A stretch of DNA of 64,000 nt from Pseudomonadota bacterium (GTDB lineage Bacteria; Desulfobacterota; Desulfobulbia; Desulfobulbales; Desulfurivibrionaceae). Made by a program: the position numbers and the translations under genes. The notes under the pieces are model-generated. The model was not told where the DNA came from, ran no database searches, and saw only the letters and a list, made by a program, of their open reading frames with translations. Position 1 is the stretch's first letter. Each line of letters starts with the position of its first letter. The stretch is from assembly GCA_018830485.1 (NCBI GenBank), contig JAHJRQ010000023.1, positions 38,960 through 102,959 on the forward strand, written 5' to 3'. This document shows, one piece after another, positions 19,577 to 31,763 of the stretch.

Positions 19577-22135
19577 CTACCATTGCACTCTTGCCCCTGT
19601 TCCGGCCTCGTTTCCCGCGATATGGAGAAGGGCTTTTGTTATCTCTTCCTGGAAGGAGGGGCTGTTGATCTTGGTGGCAAAGGAGTCCATGGTGTAGAAG
19701 ACGTCCACCACCTGATCGCCATCCGAGCTGATTCTGGCCCGGTGGATGTTCAGTTCAAAATCGGCCAGGGTGCGGGTGATGTCGTAGAGCAGGCCAGGCC
19801 TATCGTTGGCGAAAACCTCAATGATCGTAAATTGTTCCGAGGCCATATTGTCTATAACAACCCGTGGTGCGGCCTGCACGTTTTTTTGGCCGGTGCCGCG
19901 GAAGGCGGCGCGGAATTTATCCACCAGCCGGTGGCTCAGCCCCAGCCGGTTTTTCAGGGCCAGGTTGAGGTCCTCGCCCAGCGCTTGCCAGTTTTGCTCC
20001 GCGTAAGTCTGCGCCGCTGCGGGGCGGACATTGAGCACATCCACGGCGGTGCCGTCTTCCCAGGTGAAAATCTGGGCGCTCACCACGTTGAGGCCGTGCA
20101 GGGCCAGGGTGCCGCAGATCTTGGCCAGCAGGCCGGTGGAGTCGTGGGCCATGATCAGAACCGACCAGAACAGACCGTGGTCTGCTGATTCGGTGATGGC
20201 CTTTTTTTCGTTTTTCAGCCCGGCGCGCAGGCGGAGATGGTGGGCCACCTCCGCCGGCGGGAAGCTCAGCAGGTATTCCTCGGGCAGAATTTTGTAATCG
20301 ACCGGAGTCGCCTTGCTCATCAGCGTCCGCACCTGGGCGAGCATCCAGTCCGCGCCCTGGCTTTTGTCTGGGAGCAGGGTATCTTTTCGCTCAAGCAAAT
20401 GGGCGATTTTGAGGGAAATCTCTAAAAGAAGGGCAGACTTCCATTCGGTCCAGGCCGTGGGGCCGGTGGCTTTGGCGTCGGCGATGGAGAGCAGGTAGAG
20501 CATGGTCAGCCGTTCCTGGCTCTGAATCTGTTCGGCGCATTGCCGGATAAAGGCGTCGTCCTCAAGGTCGCGGCGCAGGGCGGTCACGGTGAGGAAGAGG
20601 TGTTTTTCCACAAGAAAGCTGAGGCAGGCAGCCTCCGCCTCGGTCAGACCCAACCGTTTGGCAATGCCTGTCACAAGCACGCTGCCGCGCTGGGCGTGGT
20701 CTTCGTGGTGTCCCTTGCCGATATCATGCAGGAGCGCGGCCAGCGCCAGGACATGGGGGGATTCGACGCCTGCGAAAGGGGTTTTGCTGAGAGAAAGCTT
20801 CTTCAGCTCCGCCACGGTTTGCAGGAGGTGGTGGTCAACCGTGAAAACATGGTAGACATCGTGCTGCGCCAGGGCCTGAATCTGCGCGAATTCCGGGATG
20901 TAGGCGGTGAGCAGCCCGGTGTCCAGCATGACCGACAGGACGGCGAGTACGTCTTTTGCGTTTTCCAGGACATCGAAAAAGGGTTTGGCCATGCGCTTTG
21001 AATGGCGAATCTTGTCGTCCACCAGGTGCAGATTGGCGGTGACGATCTTCCTGCTGCGATGATGGATTTCAAGGCCCGTCTTTCCGGCATGGGCAAAGAG
21101 GCGCATCAGCAGATAGGGGCGTTTTTCGATGAGCGCCTGGTCGGTGAGGTGGAGGCGGTCCTGGCGCACCGTGATTCCTGGCTCGATGGTCTGTTCGACC
21201 GGGTTGGCGCGCGGCGCGCCCAGGGTTTCGTCGACATGTTCGAAAAACAGGTCGGTGGTGGTGGCGACGGTTTGCAGATGCCGGTAGAGATCCTGCATGA
21301 AGCGTTCGACTCCCAGGGCGCCCCGGGTGTCGGAATATTTGAAGGCCCTGGCCATCTCCTCCTGATACTCGAAAAACACCTGGTCGTTTTTCCGGCCGCT
21401 GAGGTAGTGGAGCCGGTTGCGGATCTTGATCAGAAAATCCCAGGCCTGACTAAAGGCTTCTTTTTCCTGGAGCGAGATCAGGCCGGCCTCTTCGATGGCC
21501 TGCAGCTCCCGCAGGTTGAACAGGGCGTGGCTCACCCAGAGCATGGCCTGGATATCGCGGAAGCCGCCTCGGCTTTTCTTGATATGCGGTTCCAGTTGGT
21601 AGCTGTGCATGCCATAGCGCTGATGGCGGTTGTTGCGGTGCTGCATCATGTTCTGCAAGAATTCCCGTCGGTGCCCTGCGATTAATTCCTGGTGAAAGGC
21701 CTGCTGCATTGCAGTGCAAAGCGGCTGCGAGCCCGCCAGGAAGCGTGCGTCCAGCATCGCCACCTGAAAAAGGAAGTCCTGCCTGGCGTCAACCAGGCAG
21801 GCATCCAAGGTTCTCACTCCGTGTCCCACCTCAAGGCCCGCATCCCAGAGGGGATAGAACAGGGCCTCGGTGACCACCCCGAGACGGTCTTCGCTCCCCG
21901 GTGCATGGAGCAGGAGAAGGTCGATGTCCGAATAGGGAAACAGCTCTCCCCTGCCGTAGCCGCCGAGGGCCACGAGACTCATGCCCTCTGCCGCCTCGGG
22001 GCAGTTGCTGAAGAGGCCGACAAGGTAGTCGTCGATGAGCTGCGAGTGTCTGCGGAGCAGGGGACGGCCGCTCAACCCCTGGCGCCAGAGATACTCCAGG
22101 GCGTCACGCTTTGCCCGCAGCTCAACATCCACCAC
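19577..22135 (-). CDS. glnD: [Protein-PII] uridylyltransferase / UTase-UR
   Basis: [21 protein letters not shown] nucleotidyltransferase motif, HD ([10 protein letters not shown]), two C-terminal ACT domains. Confidence 0.96.
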   Translation of the reverse strand: MVDVELRAKRDALEYLWRQGLSGRPLLRRHSQLIDDYLVGLFSNCPEAAEGMSLVALGGYGRGELFPYSDIDLLLLHAPGSEDRLGVVTEALFYPLWDAGLEVGHGVRTLDACLVDARQDFLFQVAMLDARFLAGSQPLCTAMQQAFHQELIAGHRREFLQNMMQHRNNRHQRYGMHSYQLEPHIKKSRGGFRDIQAMLWVSHALFNLRELQAIEEAGLISLQEKEAFSQAWDFLIKIRNRLHYLSGRKNDQVFFEYQEEMARAFKYSDTRGALGVERFMQDLYRHLQTVATTTDLFFEHVDETLGAPRANPVEQTIEPGITVRQDRLHLTDQALIEKRPYLLMRLFAHAGKTGLEIHHRSRKIVTANLHLVDDKIRHSKRMAKPFFDVLENAKDVLAVLSVMLDTGLLTAYIPEFAQIQALAQHDVYHVFTVDHHLLQTVAELKKLSLSKTPFAGVESPHVLALAALLHDIGKGHHEDHAQRGSVLVTGIAKRLGLTEAEAACLSFLVEKHLFLTVTALRRDLEDDAFIRQCAEQIQSQERLTMLYLLSIADAKATGPTAWTEWKSALLLEISLKIAHLLERKDTLLPDKSQGADWMLAQVRTLMSKATPVDYKILPEEYLLSFPPAEVAHHLRLRAGLKNEKKAITESADHGLFWSVLIMAHDSTGLLAKICGTLALHGLNVVSAQIFTWEDGTAVDVLNVRPAAAQTYAEQNWQALGEDLNLALKNRLGLSHRLVDKFRAAFRGTGQKNVQAAPRVVIDNMASEQFTIIEVFANDRPGLLYDITRTLADFELNIHRARISSDGDQVVDVFYTMDSFATKINSPSFQEEITKALLHIAGNEAGTGARVQW

Positions 22136-22136
22136 C

Positions 22137-23773
<1,637 letters not shown>

Positions 23774-23844
23774 TTCCTCTTTCAGTACATGGTTTGGCTG
23801 TGATTCTGTGTCATCGGCAGCTATGCATGCCGCGGAAGAATAAA

Positions 23845-23860
23845 TGCAAGTGTCGTGCCA
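23845..23860 (-). promoter_or_regulatory. sigma-54 (-24/-12) promoter for amt-glnB
   Basis: Minus strand TGGCAC-GACAC-TTGCA, exact match to TGGCAC-N5-TTGCW, about 72 bp upstream of amt start. Confidence 0.88.
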
Positions 23861-24001
23861 GAAGGGTTGTTTGTCGTAACATGCTGATTTTATGGTGTTG
23901 TGGTGTTTTTACCGACTGGTGGTGAAGGCTGGATGGTAACAAAAAAGTGAAAAATTTATAAATTAAACACAAATTTGTTCTTTTTTGGCGACGGAGGCGG
24001 G

Positions 24002-24901
24002 TCAGGAGAGGTGGTACTGGTTGAAGATAATTGATTCGATGGGGGCCTCGGGCCACTGTTTCTGGAGCCAGGCGCGCAGCTCCTTGTTCATCTCGCCCCG
24101 GGCCAGGGAATACCTGCGCAAATCCTCAAGGGGCTTGTTCTGGAAGAATTGGTAGATGATGTCGCGGACAAAGATTTTTTTGTCCGCTGGGGGATCTTCC
24201 TGTTCCGCGAAGGAGGCGATCAGGGTGATGTCCACGAGGACAAAGGTCACCGGCTGGTCGCTGTCCGGGTTGTTCACCGGAATAATGAAGGCAGGGAAGG
24301 GCCATTTTTTTCGGACCTTCCCCGGGTGGAGCTGGCCGGCCTGGTTTCCTGTTTGAGGTGGTGTTCCGACTGCCCCCCCGTCAGTGATGGGCATCCCGGT
24401 TCCCGAGCGTTGCCCCGGAACGGAGGGGCTCGGGAGAAGCGGGGGGCTCGGCCTGAGCATGACCCCTGCAACAAAAAAGAGGGCAACAAGAGCGAAAGGG
24501 AGGGCGTACAGTGGGATACGGACAAAAATGGGAAACGATTGCAGGCGTGTGAACTGCGCTTGGGCGACTTTTTGGGCAGCGAGCAGCAGGGGGGGGAGTG
24601 CGTCAAGGCCGGGGAGGATTTTTTTCGGTTCGGCGTCTGGAGCGCCACTCTGGTCCGGAGTGGCGGAAAGGGATTTTTCCAGGGAGGAGTCTAGGTCTTT
24701 GGCGCCAACTCCACCGGTTGCGGTGGGTTCGTTTTCCTCAAGAAAGAAATCCTCCCCCTCTTTCTCTTCGGAGAAAAAAGCATCATCCTCGGCTTGAAAG
24801 GCGGATTCCCAATCCTCTCCCCAGTTTGTTTCATCGTGGTCGGCAGGGGTCTCCGTGCTGGCGAACTGGTCAACGGACTGGGGAAGACGTTCGTCAGCCA
24901 T
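24002..24901 (-). CDS. Single-pass membrane protein with FliL-like C-terminal domain and long acidic N-terminus
   Basis: One TM segment (FPIFVRIPLYALPFALVALFFVAGVML), C-terminal FVRDIIYQFF...EMNKELRAWLQKQWPEAPIESIIFNQYHLS resembling FliL; adjacent to cheY. Confidence 0.6.
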   Translation of the reverse strand: MADERLPQSVDQFASTETPADHDETNWGEDWESAFQAEDDAFFSEEKEGEDFFLEENEPTATGGVGAKDLDSSLEKSLSATPDQSGAPDAEPKKILPGLDALPPLLLAAQKVAQAQFTRLQSFPIFVRIPLYALPFALVALFFVAGVMLRPSPPLLPSPSVPGQRSGTGMPITDGGAVGTPPQTGNQAGQLHPGKVRKKWPFPAFIIPVNNPDSDQPVTFVLVDITLIASFAEQEDPPADKKIFVRDIIYQFFQNKPLEDLRRYSLARGEMNKELRAWLQKQWPEAPIESIIFNQYHLS

Positions 24902-24909
24902 GTTGTAGG

Positions 24910-25287
24910 TCAGAATATCTTGTTGAGTTTTTCGGAAAGGGTTTCAGCGGTGAAAGGTTTCACGATGTACTGGCTGACCTTGGCCTTGACCGCCAGAATA
25001 ATATTGTCTTGCTGCGCTTCCGCCGTCACCATGATGAAGGGGGTATTGACCATGCTGGCATCGGCGCGTACCGCTTTCAGCAGATCCAGTCCGGTCATCT
25101 TGGGCATGTTCCAGTCGGAGATGATCAATCCTATTTTTTCCGATTTCAGGACGTTCAGGGCAGTGGTGCCGTCGTCCGCTTCGATGATGTTTTTGAAGCC
25201 GAGCTGGGTGAGAATGTTTTTGACTATGCGTCGCATGGTGGCAAAATCGTCAACCACGAGAATTTTCATATTCGGATCAGCAGCCAT
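24910..25287 (-). CDS. cheY: Chemotaxis response regulator CheY
   Basis: [38 protein letters not shown]...[19 protein letters not shown]. Confidence 0.95.
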   Translation of the reverse strand: MAADPNMKILVVDDFATMRRIVKNILTQLGFKNIIEADDGTTALNVLKSEKIGLIISDWNMPKMTGLDLLKAVRADASMVNTPFIMVTAEAQQDNIILAVKAKVSQYIVKPFTAETLSEKLNKIF

Positions 25288-25488
25288 ATTTCCTCCCTAA
25301 CATCTGTATAGTGCGAGCGGCCTGGGGGCATGTTCGCAGTGGCAATAAAAAAATCACAGTGAATTTAGTGTAACTGTAACAATTGATTTTGGAAATAAAA
25401 AAAGAGGGTTATGGGGAGGCGCGCCATATTTCAGGATGATTCCTTCGCGCTGCGACCGGCGGAAAGAGAACTTTCATTCAGGCGCGGC

Positions 25489-26271
25489 TCAACTCGCCAG
25501 GCTTTTTTTGAGTTTGGCGCGGAGGCGGAACATCGCCTTGCTGTGCATCTGGGAGATGCGTGATTCCGTATAGCCCAGCACCTCGCCGATTTCCTTCATG
25601 GTCAGTTCTTCCTGGTAATAGAGGGAGACGGTCAGCTTTTCCTTTTCCGGCAGATCGGCGATGGCGCTGGCCAGGAGCTCCCTGATCTGGGTCAGGTTGA
25701 GAGAGGTGAAAGGATCGCGGTCATCCATGGCAAAGGTTTCGGCCAGGGTAGGCTCGCTGGTATCCATGGATTTTTGCCGGAGAAACTCGATATCCATGAA
25801 GGAGACGGATTTGGTTTCATCGAGCAGCTTGTAGAAATCGTCAAGGGCAAGGCCCATGGTTTTGGCTACTTCCTCGTCCGTGGCAGGTCTGCCCATCTGT
25901 TTTTCGATGTCGGCGTAGGCTTTTTCCAGGTCCGTGGTTTTCCGCCGGACCGAGCGCGGAACCCAGTCCAAGGCGCGAAGTTCGTCCAGCATCGCCCCCT
26001 TGACACGGAATTCGGCATAGGTTTTGAACTGGACGTTTTTGGAGACATCAAATTTATTGATGGCGTCGATGAGGCCGATGATCCCGCAACTGATGAGATC
26101 ATCGAGGGAGACCTGCGCGGGAAGGCGAGCCGCCAGACGTGCCGCTATATACTTGATCAGCGGGGTGTAGGTCAGGATCAGCTCATTGCGCTTTTCGGCG
26201 CTGAGCGGTTCCGCCTGGCTGAAAAAGGTATTTGTATAGTCCTTGAACTTGGGTGACGGCTGTTTGCTCAT
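25489..26271 (-). CDS. fliA: Flagellar sigma factor FliA/sigma-28
   Basis: LDDLISCGIIGLIDAINKFD...FRVKGAMLDELRALDWVPRSVRRK...MKEIGEVLGYTESRISQMHSKA. Confidence 0.95.
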   Translation of the reverse strand: MSKQPSPKFKDYTNTFFSQAEPLSAEKRNELILTYTPLIKYIAARLAARLPAQVSLDDLISCGIIGLIDAINKFDVSKNVQFKTYAEFRVKGAMLDELRALDWVPRSVRRKTTDLEKAYADIEKQMGRPATDEEVAKTMGLALDDFYKLLDETKSVSFMDIEFLRQKSMDTSEPTLAETFAMDDRDPFTSLNLTQIRELLASAIADLPEKEKLTVSLYYQEELTMKEIGEVLGYTESRISQMHSKAMFRLRAKLKKSLAS

Positions 26272-26328
26272 ACCGGATAGGCCCGCGGGGGCAAAGGGGA
26301 TTGATGGCCTGCAATATGAAAAAGTATA

Positions 26329-27219
26329 TTACAGATCAACGAGTCCCTGCCAGAAAAATTTTATGTTGCCATCGGCTTTCGTCTCGGGTTCTTCCTGGGC
26401 AATATCGGCGGCCAGCTTGCTGAACATCTTGCTGGAAGGGGCATCCGGAAAGATGTCCGATACCAGCCGCTGTTCGCGAACCGCAGTGGGCAGCTTGCTG
26501 TCATAGGGGATATACCCGAGATAATCCAGGGAAAGCGAGTCGAGAAAACGGTCGGCCACGATGCTCAGCTTGCGGAAAACGGACAGGGCCTCCTTTTCGG
26601 AGCGGGCGAGATTGACCAGGATGCGGAATTTTTTCACGTCATGCCGACTGGAAAGAACCTTGACCAACGCGTAGGCATCGGTCAGGGAGGTCGGTTCCGG
26701 GGTCAGGATGATGATGCGCTCCCGGGCGGCCAGATTGAAATAGATCACATTGTTGTTGATGCCCGCGGCCGTATCGATCAGCATGATATCTATTTTCTCG
26801 GCCAGGGCGGACATCTCCGCAAGGAAGTACAGCCGTTGCTGTTCGGTAAGATCCGCCAGTTCCATGATGCCGGAACTGGCCGGCAGAATGAGCAGGCCGG
26901 CCGGGCCTTGCACCAGAACTTCGGCCAGGGTTTTTTCACCCATGAACACGTGGTGGAGGTTGTAGCGCGGGGTCAGGCCGAGCAGGATGTCGACGTTGGC
27001 CAGATTGAGGTCCGCGTCAAGGATGAGCACCTTTTTTCCCGCTTTTGCCAGGTTATAGCCAAGATTTGTGACGATATTGGTTTTGCCGACCCCCCCCTTG
27101 CCGCTGGTCACGCAAACAACCCGCGGTTGGGCGTCGGTATTGCCGTAAGGCGCCGCCATTCTTTTCTTCCGGGTTTGCGACTGGGTCATAATTCTTTCCA
27201 AAGTTTCCGCCTGATTCAT
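26329..27219 (-). CDS. flhG: MinD-like ATPase FlhG/FleN
   Basis: VCVTSGKGGVGKTNIVTNLGYNLAKAGKKVLILDADLNLANVDILLGL; downstream of flhF. Confidence 0.95.
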   Translation of the reverse strand: MNQAETLERIMTQSQTRKKRMAAPYGNTDAQPRVVCVTSGKGGVGKTNIVTNLGYNLAKAGKKVLILDADLNLANVDILLGLTPRYNLHHVFMGEKTLAEVLVQGPAGLLILPASSGIMELADLTEQQRLYFLAEMSALAEKIDIMLIDTAAGINNNVIYFNLAARERIIILTPEPTSLTDAYALVKVLSSRHDVKKFRILVNLARSEKEALSVFRKLSIVADRFLDSLSLDYLGYIPYDSKLPTAVREQRLVSDIFPDAPSSKMFSKLAADIAQEEPETKADGNIKFFWQGLVDL

Positions 27220-27238
27220 GAGAGTTCCCCGTAAACGT

Positions 27239-28489
27239 TCATTGGGTCCACCTGCCCTGGGACTCGGTGGCAAGCTCGCCTGCCGCGGCCTGCCATCCCT
27301 GTCCGAACAGGGTCTGCAGGAATTCCCGGGAGGCTAGGAGGAAGTCCTCCGGAACCCTCTGGCCGGTGCACAGGCAGGAAATGGGCAGCGCCGCCCCGGC
27401 CAGCAGTTGGCAGAGGGAGGCATATGCCCTGGTTTCATCGAGCTTGGAGAGGATCAACCCCTTGACTTGCAACGGCTCATAGGTGGAAAGAATCTGTTGC
27501 AGGTCTTCTTTTTTGCTGGTGGCGCTGAGGACGAGGTAGGGCTCTATGCCGTTTTTCAGGGAAAACCATTCGGACAGCTCCCGGATGTGGTTCGGGTCAT
27601 AGGGGCTTTTTCCCGCGGTGTCGATGATGATCAGATCCTTATCCTGGTGGCGAACGAGGGCCGCCTGCAGATCCTTTTTGCGCAGGGCGATTTCGCATGG
27701 CAACCGCATGATCTTGGCATAGGTCCGCAATTGGTCCGTGGCGCCGATCCGGTAGCAGTCCATGGAGAGCAGCGCCACCCGCATTCCCTCGTGGATGCTG
27801 TACCAGGCGGCGATTTTCGCGGCGGTCGTGGTCTTGCCCACCCCGGTGGGGCCGATCAGGGCCACCACGGTGGGCGCCTTGCTGATCCCGATGCGCAGCG
27901 GGGTAATCTGCAATTGATCGATGATCTTGTCGCGCCATTTAGCAACCTGTTTCGGGTCCGGGCGGGCGGATTTTTGCGCGGCTTCCCCGGGGGCCCGAGA
28001 CGGACCGCGGTTTTCGAGCTCTTCCTTGGCGCAGTACTGGCGCCGCAGGAAATTGGCAAAGCGCAGCCTCAGGTCATTGGCTTCAAAATGGACCTGGGCG
28101 GTCTTGCCGTCCTTTTCCTTCGGCAGGGTGCGGGCGGAAAGCTCGGCGGAAAGTCTGCCGTCAAAATCGGGACGCGGCCTGGCCTGTTTTGCTGCGGCCG
28201 GGCGCGGAGCCTCCTGTGCCGGAGCCTTGCGCACCGAGTGATAGCCGTATCCCACCGTCTTCGGCCGCCGTTCTTCAGTGCCGGGTGATTCCGGAGGGGG
28301 CAGGGTGACTTCCGGCTCCGGGTCGTATTCCATGGCAGCCACCACCTCAATCCTCGGCCCCCCCCTGCTCGAAGCGCTTCTTCCGGGAAGGTTGCGGGTC
28401 GAAAGAATAATGGCATCCTCGCCAAGTTCCTCCTTGACCATGGCCATGGCGCTATGGGTGTCCGAGGCTTCAAAACGCTTGATTCGCAT
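27239..28489 (-). CDS. flhF: SRP-like GTPase FlhF
   Basis: MRIKRFEASDTHSAMAMVKEELGEDAIILSTR; ALIGPTGVGKTTTAAKIAA. Confidence 0.95.
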   Translation of the reverse strand: MRIKRFEASDTHSAMAMVKEELGEDAIILSTRNLPGRSASSRGGPRIEVVAAMEYDPEPEVTLPPPESPGTEERRPKTVGYGYHSVRKAPAQEAPRPAAAKQARPRPDFDGRLSAELSARTLPKEKDGKTAQVHFEANDLRLRFANFLRRQYCAKEELENRGPSRAPGEAAQKSARPDPKQVAKWRDKIIDQLQITPLRIGISKAPTVVALIGPTGVGKTTTAAKIAAWYSIHEGMRVALLSMDCYRIGATDQLRTYAKIMRLPCEIALRKKDLQAALVRHQDKDLIIIDTAGKSPYDPNHIRELSEWFSLKNGIEPYLVLSATSKKEDLQQILSTYEPLQVKGLILSKLDETRAYASLCQLLAGAALPISCLCTGQRVPEDFLLASREFLQTLFGQGWQAAAGELATESQGRWTQ

Positions 28490-28506
28490 CGCTGCTCCTC
28501 ACTCCT

Positions 28507-30621
28507 CTATTTCTTGGGGTTGAGTTCGATTGTCCCCAGGGATTGCAGTTGGGTCTGCGCGGTCAACTCATTATGGGAAAGGACCATGACGTGGGGCATG
28601 AACCGTTCCAGAAGCCGCCGGAAATGGCGGCGGATAGTCGGAGAACAGATGATGATGGGCTGATACCCCTCCTGCGAAACCTTTTCCACCATGGTTTTAG
28701 CCGAGGCGAGAAGGCGTTGGCCCAGGTTCGGTTCCATATTGAGGAACACGCCCTGGTCGGTTTTTTGCAACGATTCGCGGATGATGTCCTCGATCTGGGT
28801 GGAGAGGGTGAGAACCGTGATGGTTCCCTGCTCATCGACGAAGGAGCTGATGATGGAACGGGCAAGCTTCTGGCGCACATACTCGGTAAGGATGTCCGGA
28901 TCCTTGCCCAGGGGGGCGAAGTCGGCCAGGGTTTCGCAGATGGTGAGCAGGTCGCGCAGGGATACCCGTTCGCGCAGGAGATTCTGGAGCACCTTCTGGA
29001 CAAGGCCAAGGGGCAGAAGGCCGGGCACCAGCTCTTCCACCACCTTGGGATGGGTTTTGGCCAGATTGTCCAGGAGCTTTTGGGTGTCCTGGCGGCCCAG
29101 CAGTTCATCGGCGTGGGTGCGCAGCACCTCGGTGAGGTGGGTGGCGATGACCGTGGAGGGGTCAACCACGGTGTAGCCCGCCACCTGGGCTTCGTCCTTC
29201 TTTTCCCGGTCAATCCAGAGGGCGGGCAATTGGAAGGCCGGCTCCATGGTGGGAATCCCCTCGATCTTCCGTTTGGCCATGCCGGAGTCCATGGCCAGCA
29301 GGTGGCCCATCATGATCTCCCCTTTCGCCACCTCCACGCCCTTGAGAAGGAGGACATACTGATCGGGTTTGAGCTGGAGATTGTCCCGGACATGCAAGGG
29401 GGGGATAATCATGCCCATGTCCATGGCGAACTGTCTGCGTATCGCCCGAATCCGCTCCAGCAGGTCGCCTTCCTGGGCCTCGTCAACCAGGGGGATGAGG
29501 CCGTATCCCACTTCAAGCTGGAGAATGTCCAGGGGCAACAGGCTTTCCACCGTTTCCGGCGCGCCGGGCAGCGGGGTGGCCGCCTTCTTTTCCTTTTCCG
29601 CCTCGACTTTCTGCTCTTCCTTGTCCGCCGCGGTTTTGTTGAAGGCTATCAGGGAGATGCCGCCCATGAGTATGCCCAGCAGGAGAAAGGGAAGATGCGG
29701 CAGTCCGGGGATCAGGCCGAACAGGATGATGATTCCGGAAGAAACCGCCAGGGCCTGGGGCTGGAGGCCGAACTGTTGCATGAACTCCTTGCCCATGCTG
29801 ACATCGGAGGCGGCCCGGCTGACAATGATGCCCGCGGAGGTGGAGATGACCAGGGCCGGGATCTGGGAGACCAGCCCGTCGCCGATGGTGAGCAGGGTGT
29901 AGGTTTCCGCAGCCTGGGCGGCCTGCATGTTCTGCATGAGGGCGCCGATGAAGAATCCGCCGATGATGTTGATGATCATGATCACCAGACTGGCCACGGC
30001 CTCGCCGCGCACGAACTTGCTGGCGCCGTCCATGGCTCCGTAAAATTCAGACTGGCGGCTGACTTCCGACCGGCGGCGTTTCGCCTCCGCTTCGTTGATC
30101 AACCCGGCGTTGAGGTCCGCGTCAATGGCCATCTGCTTGCCGGGCATGGCGTCCAGGGTAAAGCGGGCCGCCACCTCGGCAATACGGCCGGAGCCCTTGG
30201 TGATAACCACGAAATTGATCAGCACCATGATCAGGAAGATGATGATGCCCACGGCAAAATTGCCGCCCACCACAAAATTGCCGAAGGACTGGATCACGTG
30301 GCCCACCGCGCCGCCGCCTTCGTGGCCGTGCAGCAGGATGAGCCGGGTCGAGGCGATATTCAGCGCCAGCCTGAACAGGGTGGTGATCAGCAGCAGCGAG
30401 GGAAAGGAGGAAAAATCCAGCGGGTTAGTGTTGTACATGCTCATTAGCAGGATGAGCATGCCGATGGTGATGTTGAAGGAGAGCAGCATGTCCAGCAGGA
30501 AGGGCGGCAGCGGCACGATCATGACCAGGAGGATGGCCACGACCCCGAGCGCCACGAAGAGGCCCGACATCTCGAAATTAATTGCCTTCAGCCCTGTTGC
30601 GGCGCCGGGGTTATCTGCCAT
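28507..30621 (-). CDS. flhA: Flagellar biosynthesis protein FlhA
   Basis: MVIPLPPFLLDMLLSFNITIGMLILL-type N-terminus, RFTLDAMPGKQMAIDADLNAG. Confidence 0.97.
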   Translation of the reverse strand: MADNPGAATGLKAINFEMSGLFVALGVVAILLVMIVPLPPFLLDMLLSFNITIGMLILLMSMYNTNPLDFSSFPSLLLITTLFRLALNIASTRLILLHGHEGGGAVGHVIQSFGNFVVGGNFAVGIIIFLIMVLINFVVITKGSGRIAEVAARFTLDAMPGKQMAIDADLNAGLINEAEAKRRRSEVSRQSEFYGAMDGASKFVRGEAVASLVIMIINIIGGFFIGALMQNMQAAQAAETYTLLTIGDGLVSQIPALVISTSAGIIVSRAASDVSMGKEFMQQFGLQPQALAVSSGIIILFGLIPGLPHLPFLLLGILMGGISLIAFNKTAADKEEQKVEAEKEKKAATPLPGAPETVESLLPLDILQLEVGYGLIPLVDEAQEGDLLERIRAIRRQFAMDMGMIIPPLHVRDNLQLKPDQYVLLLKGVEVAKGEIMMGHLLAMDSGMAKRKIEGIPTMEPAFQLPALWIDREKKDEAQVAGYTVVDPSTVIATHLTEVLRTHADELLGRQDTQKLLDNLAKTHPKVVEELVPGLLPLGLVQKVLQNLLRERVSLRDLLTICETLADFAPLGKDPDILTEYVRQKLARSIISSFVDEQGTITVLTLSTQIEDIIRESLQKTDQGVFLNMEPNLGQRLLASAKTMVEKVSQEGYQPIIICSPTIRRHFRRLLERFMPHVMVLSHNELTAQTQLQSLGTIELNPKK

Positions 30622-30689
30622 GGTTGTGCGGACCCGCAGTGGTAAGGGTTGATTCCGGGGGCCTGGGGAAGGTGGCGCTATTCATGCAG

Positions 30690-31760
30690 TCAGGCCCTTT
30701 TCCGTTTCACATTGTATACATAGGCCAAAACCTCGGCCACGGTCTGGAACAGGTTTTCCGGGATGGTCTCGCCCAGCCCCACGTTTTTGTAGAGGGCCTG
30801 GGCCAGGGGTTTGTCCTCGACCAGGGGAATGGAATGCTCCTGGGCGATTTCCCGGATGCGTTGGGCGATGACCCCGGCGCCCTTGGCCATCACCGTGGGC
30901 GCAGCCATGGCCAGCGCATCATAGCGAAGGGCAATGGCCAGGCGGGTGGGGTTGGTGATGACCACGTCGGCCTTGGGCACCTCGGACATCATCCGTTGCC
31001 TGGCCATCTGCATCTGGATGGAGCGAATGCGTCCCTTAACGTGCGGATCTCCCTCGGTCTGTTTGGCTTCGTCCTTGACCTCCTGCTTGGTCATCTTCAT
31101 CTTTTCCATGAACTGCCAGCGCTGGAAGGCGTAGTCCATTGCCGCAAGCACCGCGATGATCAGCGTCGATTTCAGGAAGATCCAGAAGGCGATCTTGGCC
31201 ATGAAGGAAAGGATAAGCGCGGGTTCCTGATCCATGAGTTGCAGGATGCCGGGCAGCGCCTTTTTTATCTCCGTATAGGATACATAGCCGATGATGAGCA
31301 GTTTGCCCACCGACTTTATCATATTGGCCAGAGCCTGCTTGGAAAAGAGTCGGGAAAATCCTTGGATGGGGCTGATCTTGTCGAACTTCGGCAGCAATTT
31401 TTCCGTGGTGAACAGGATGCCGACCTGGGCATAGTTGGCCACCAGGGCCGTCAGGAAGATAACCCCCATGACCGGCGCCACGATGAGCCCGGTCTGGAGC
31501 ATGGACTCTCGGGTAAGCACGGTCATGTTGTTCGGGGTTATGCTGATGGAGTGCAGGTTTCCCAGGTAATATTTGAGCAGGAGGAAGAAATGCCCCAGCA
31601 TGAAGTCGCTTGCATAATAGAGGGTGAGCAGGCTGGTGAGCAGGACTGCGGCGGAGGGCACTTCCATGCTCTTGGCCACATCCCCTTTTTTCCTCGCCTC
31701 CTGGATGCGGCGGGAGGTGGGGGCTTCGCTTTTTTCCTGGCCGGAGGATTCGTCCGCCAT
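30690..31760 (-). CDS. flhB: Flagellar biosynthesis protein FlhB
   Basis: QEKSEAPTSRRIQEARKKGDVAKS; autocleavage motif VITNPTRLAIALRYD (NPTH region variant NPTR). Confidence 0.96.
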   Translation of the reverse strand: MADESSGQEKSEAPTSRRIQEARKKGDVAKSMEVPSAAVLLTSLLTLYYASDFMLGHFFLLLKYYLGNLHSISITPNNMTVLTRESMLQTGLIVAPVMGVIFLTALVANYAQVGILFTTEKLLPKFDKISPIQGFSRLFSKQALANMIKSVGKLLIIGYVSYTEIKKALPGILQLMDQEPALILSFMAKIAFWIFLKSTLIIAVLAAMDYAFQRWQFMEKMKMTKQEVKDEAKQTEGDPHVKGRIRSIQMQMARQRMMSEVPKADVVITNPTRLAIALRYDALAMAAPTVMAKGAGVIAQRIREIAQEHSIPLVEDKPLAQALYKNVGLGETIPENLFQTVAEVLAYVYNVKRKRA

Positions 31761-31763
31761 TCT

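Noticed and set aside
28543-30447. 634-aa plus-strand ORF opposite flhA
   Set aside because: Shadow ORF with composition dictated by flhA codons.
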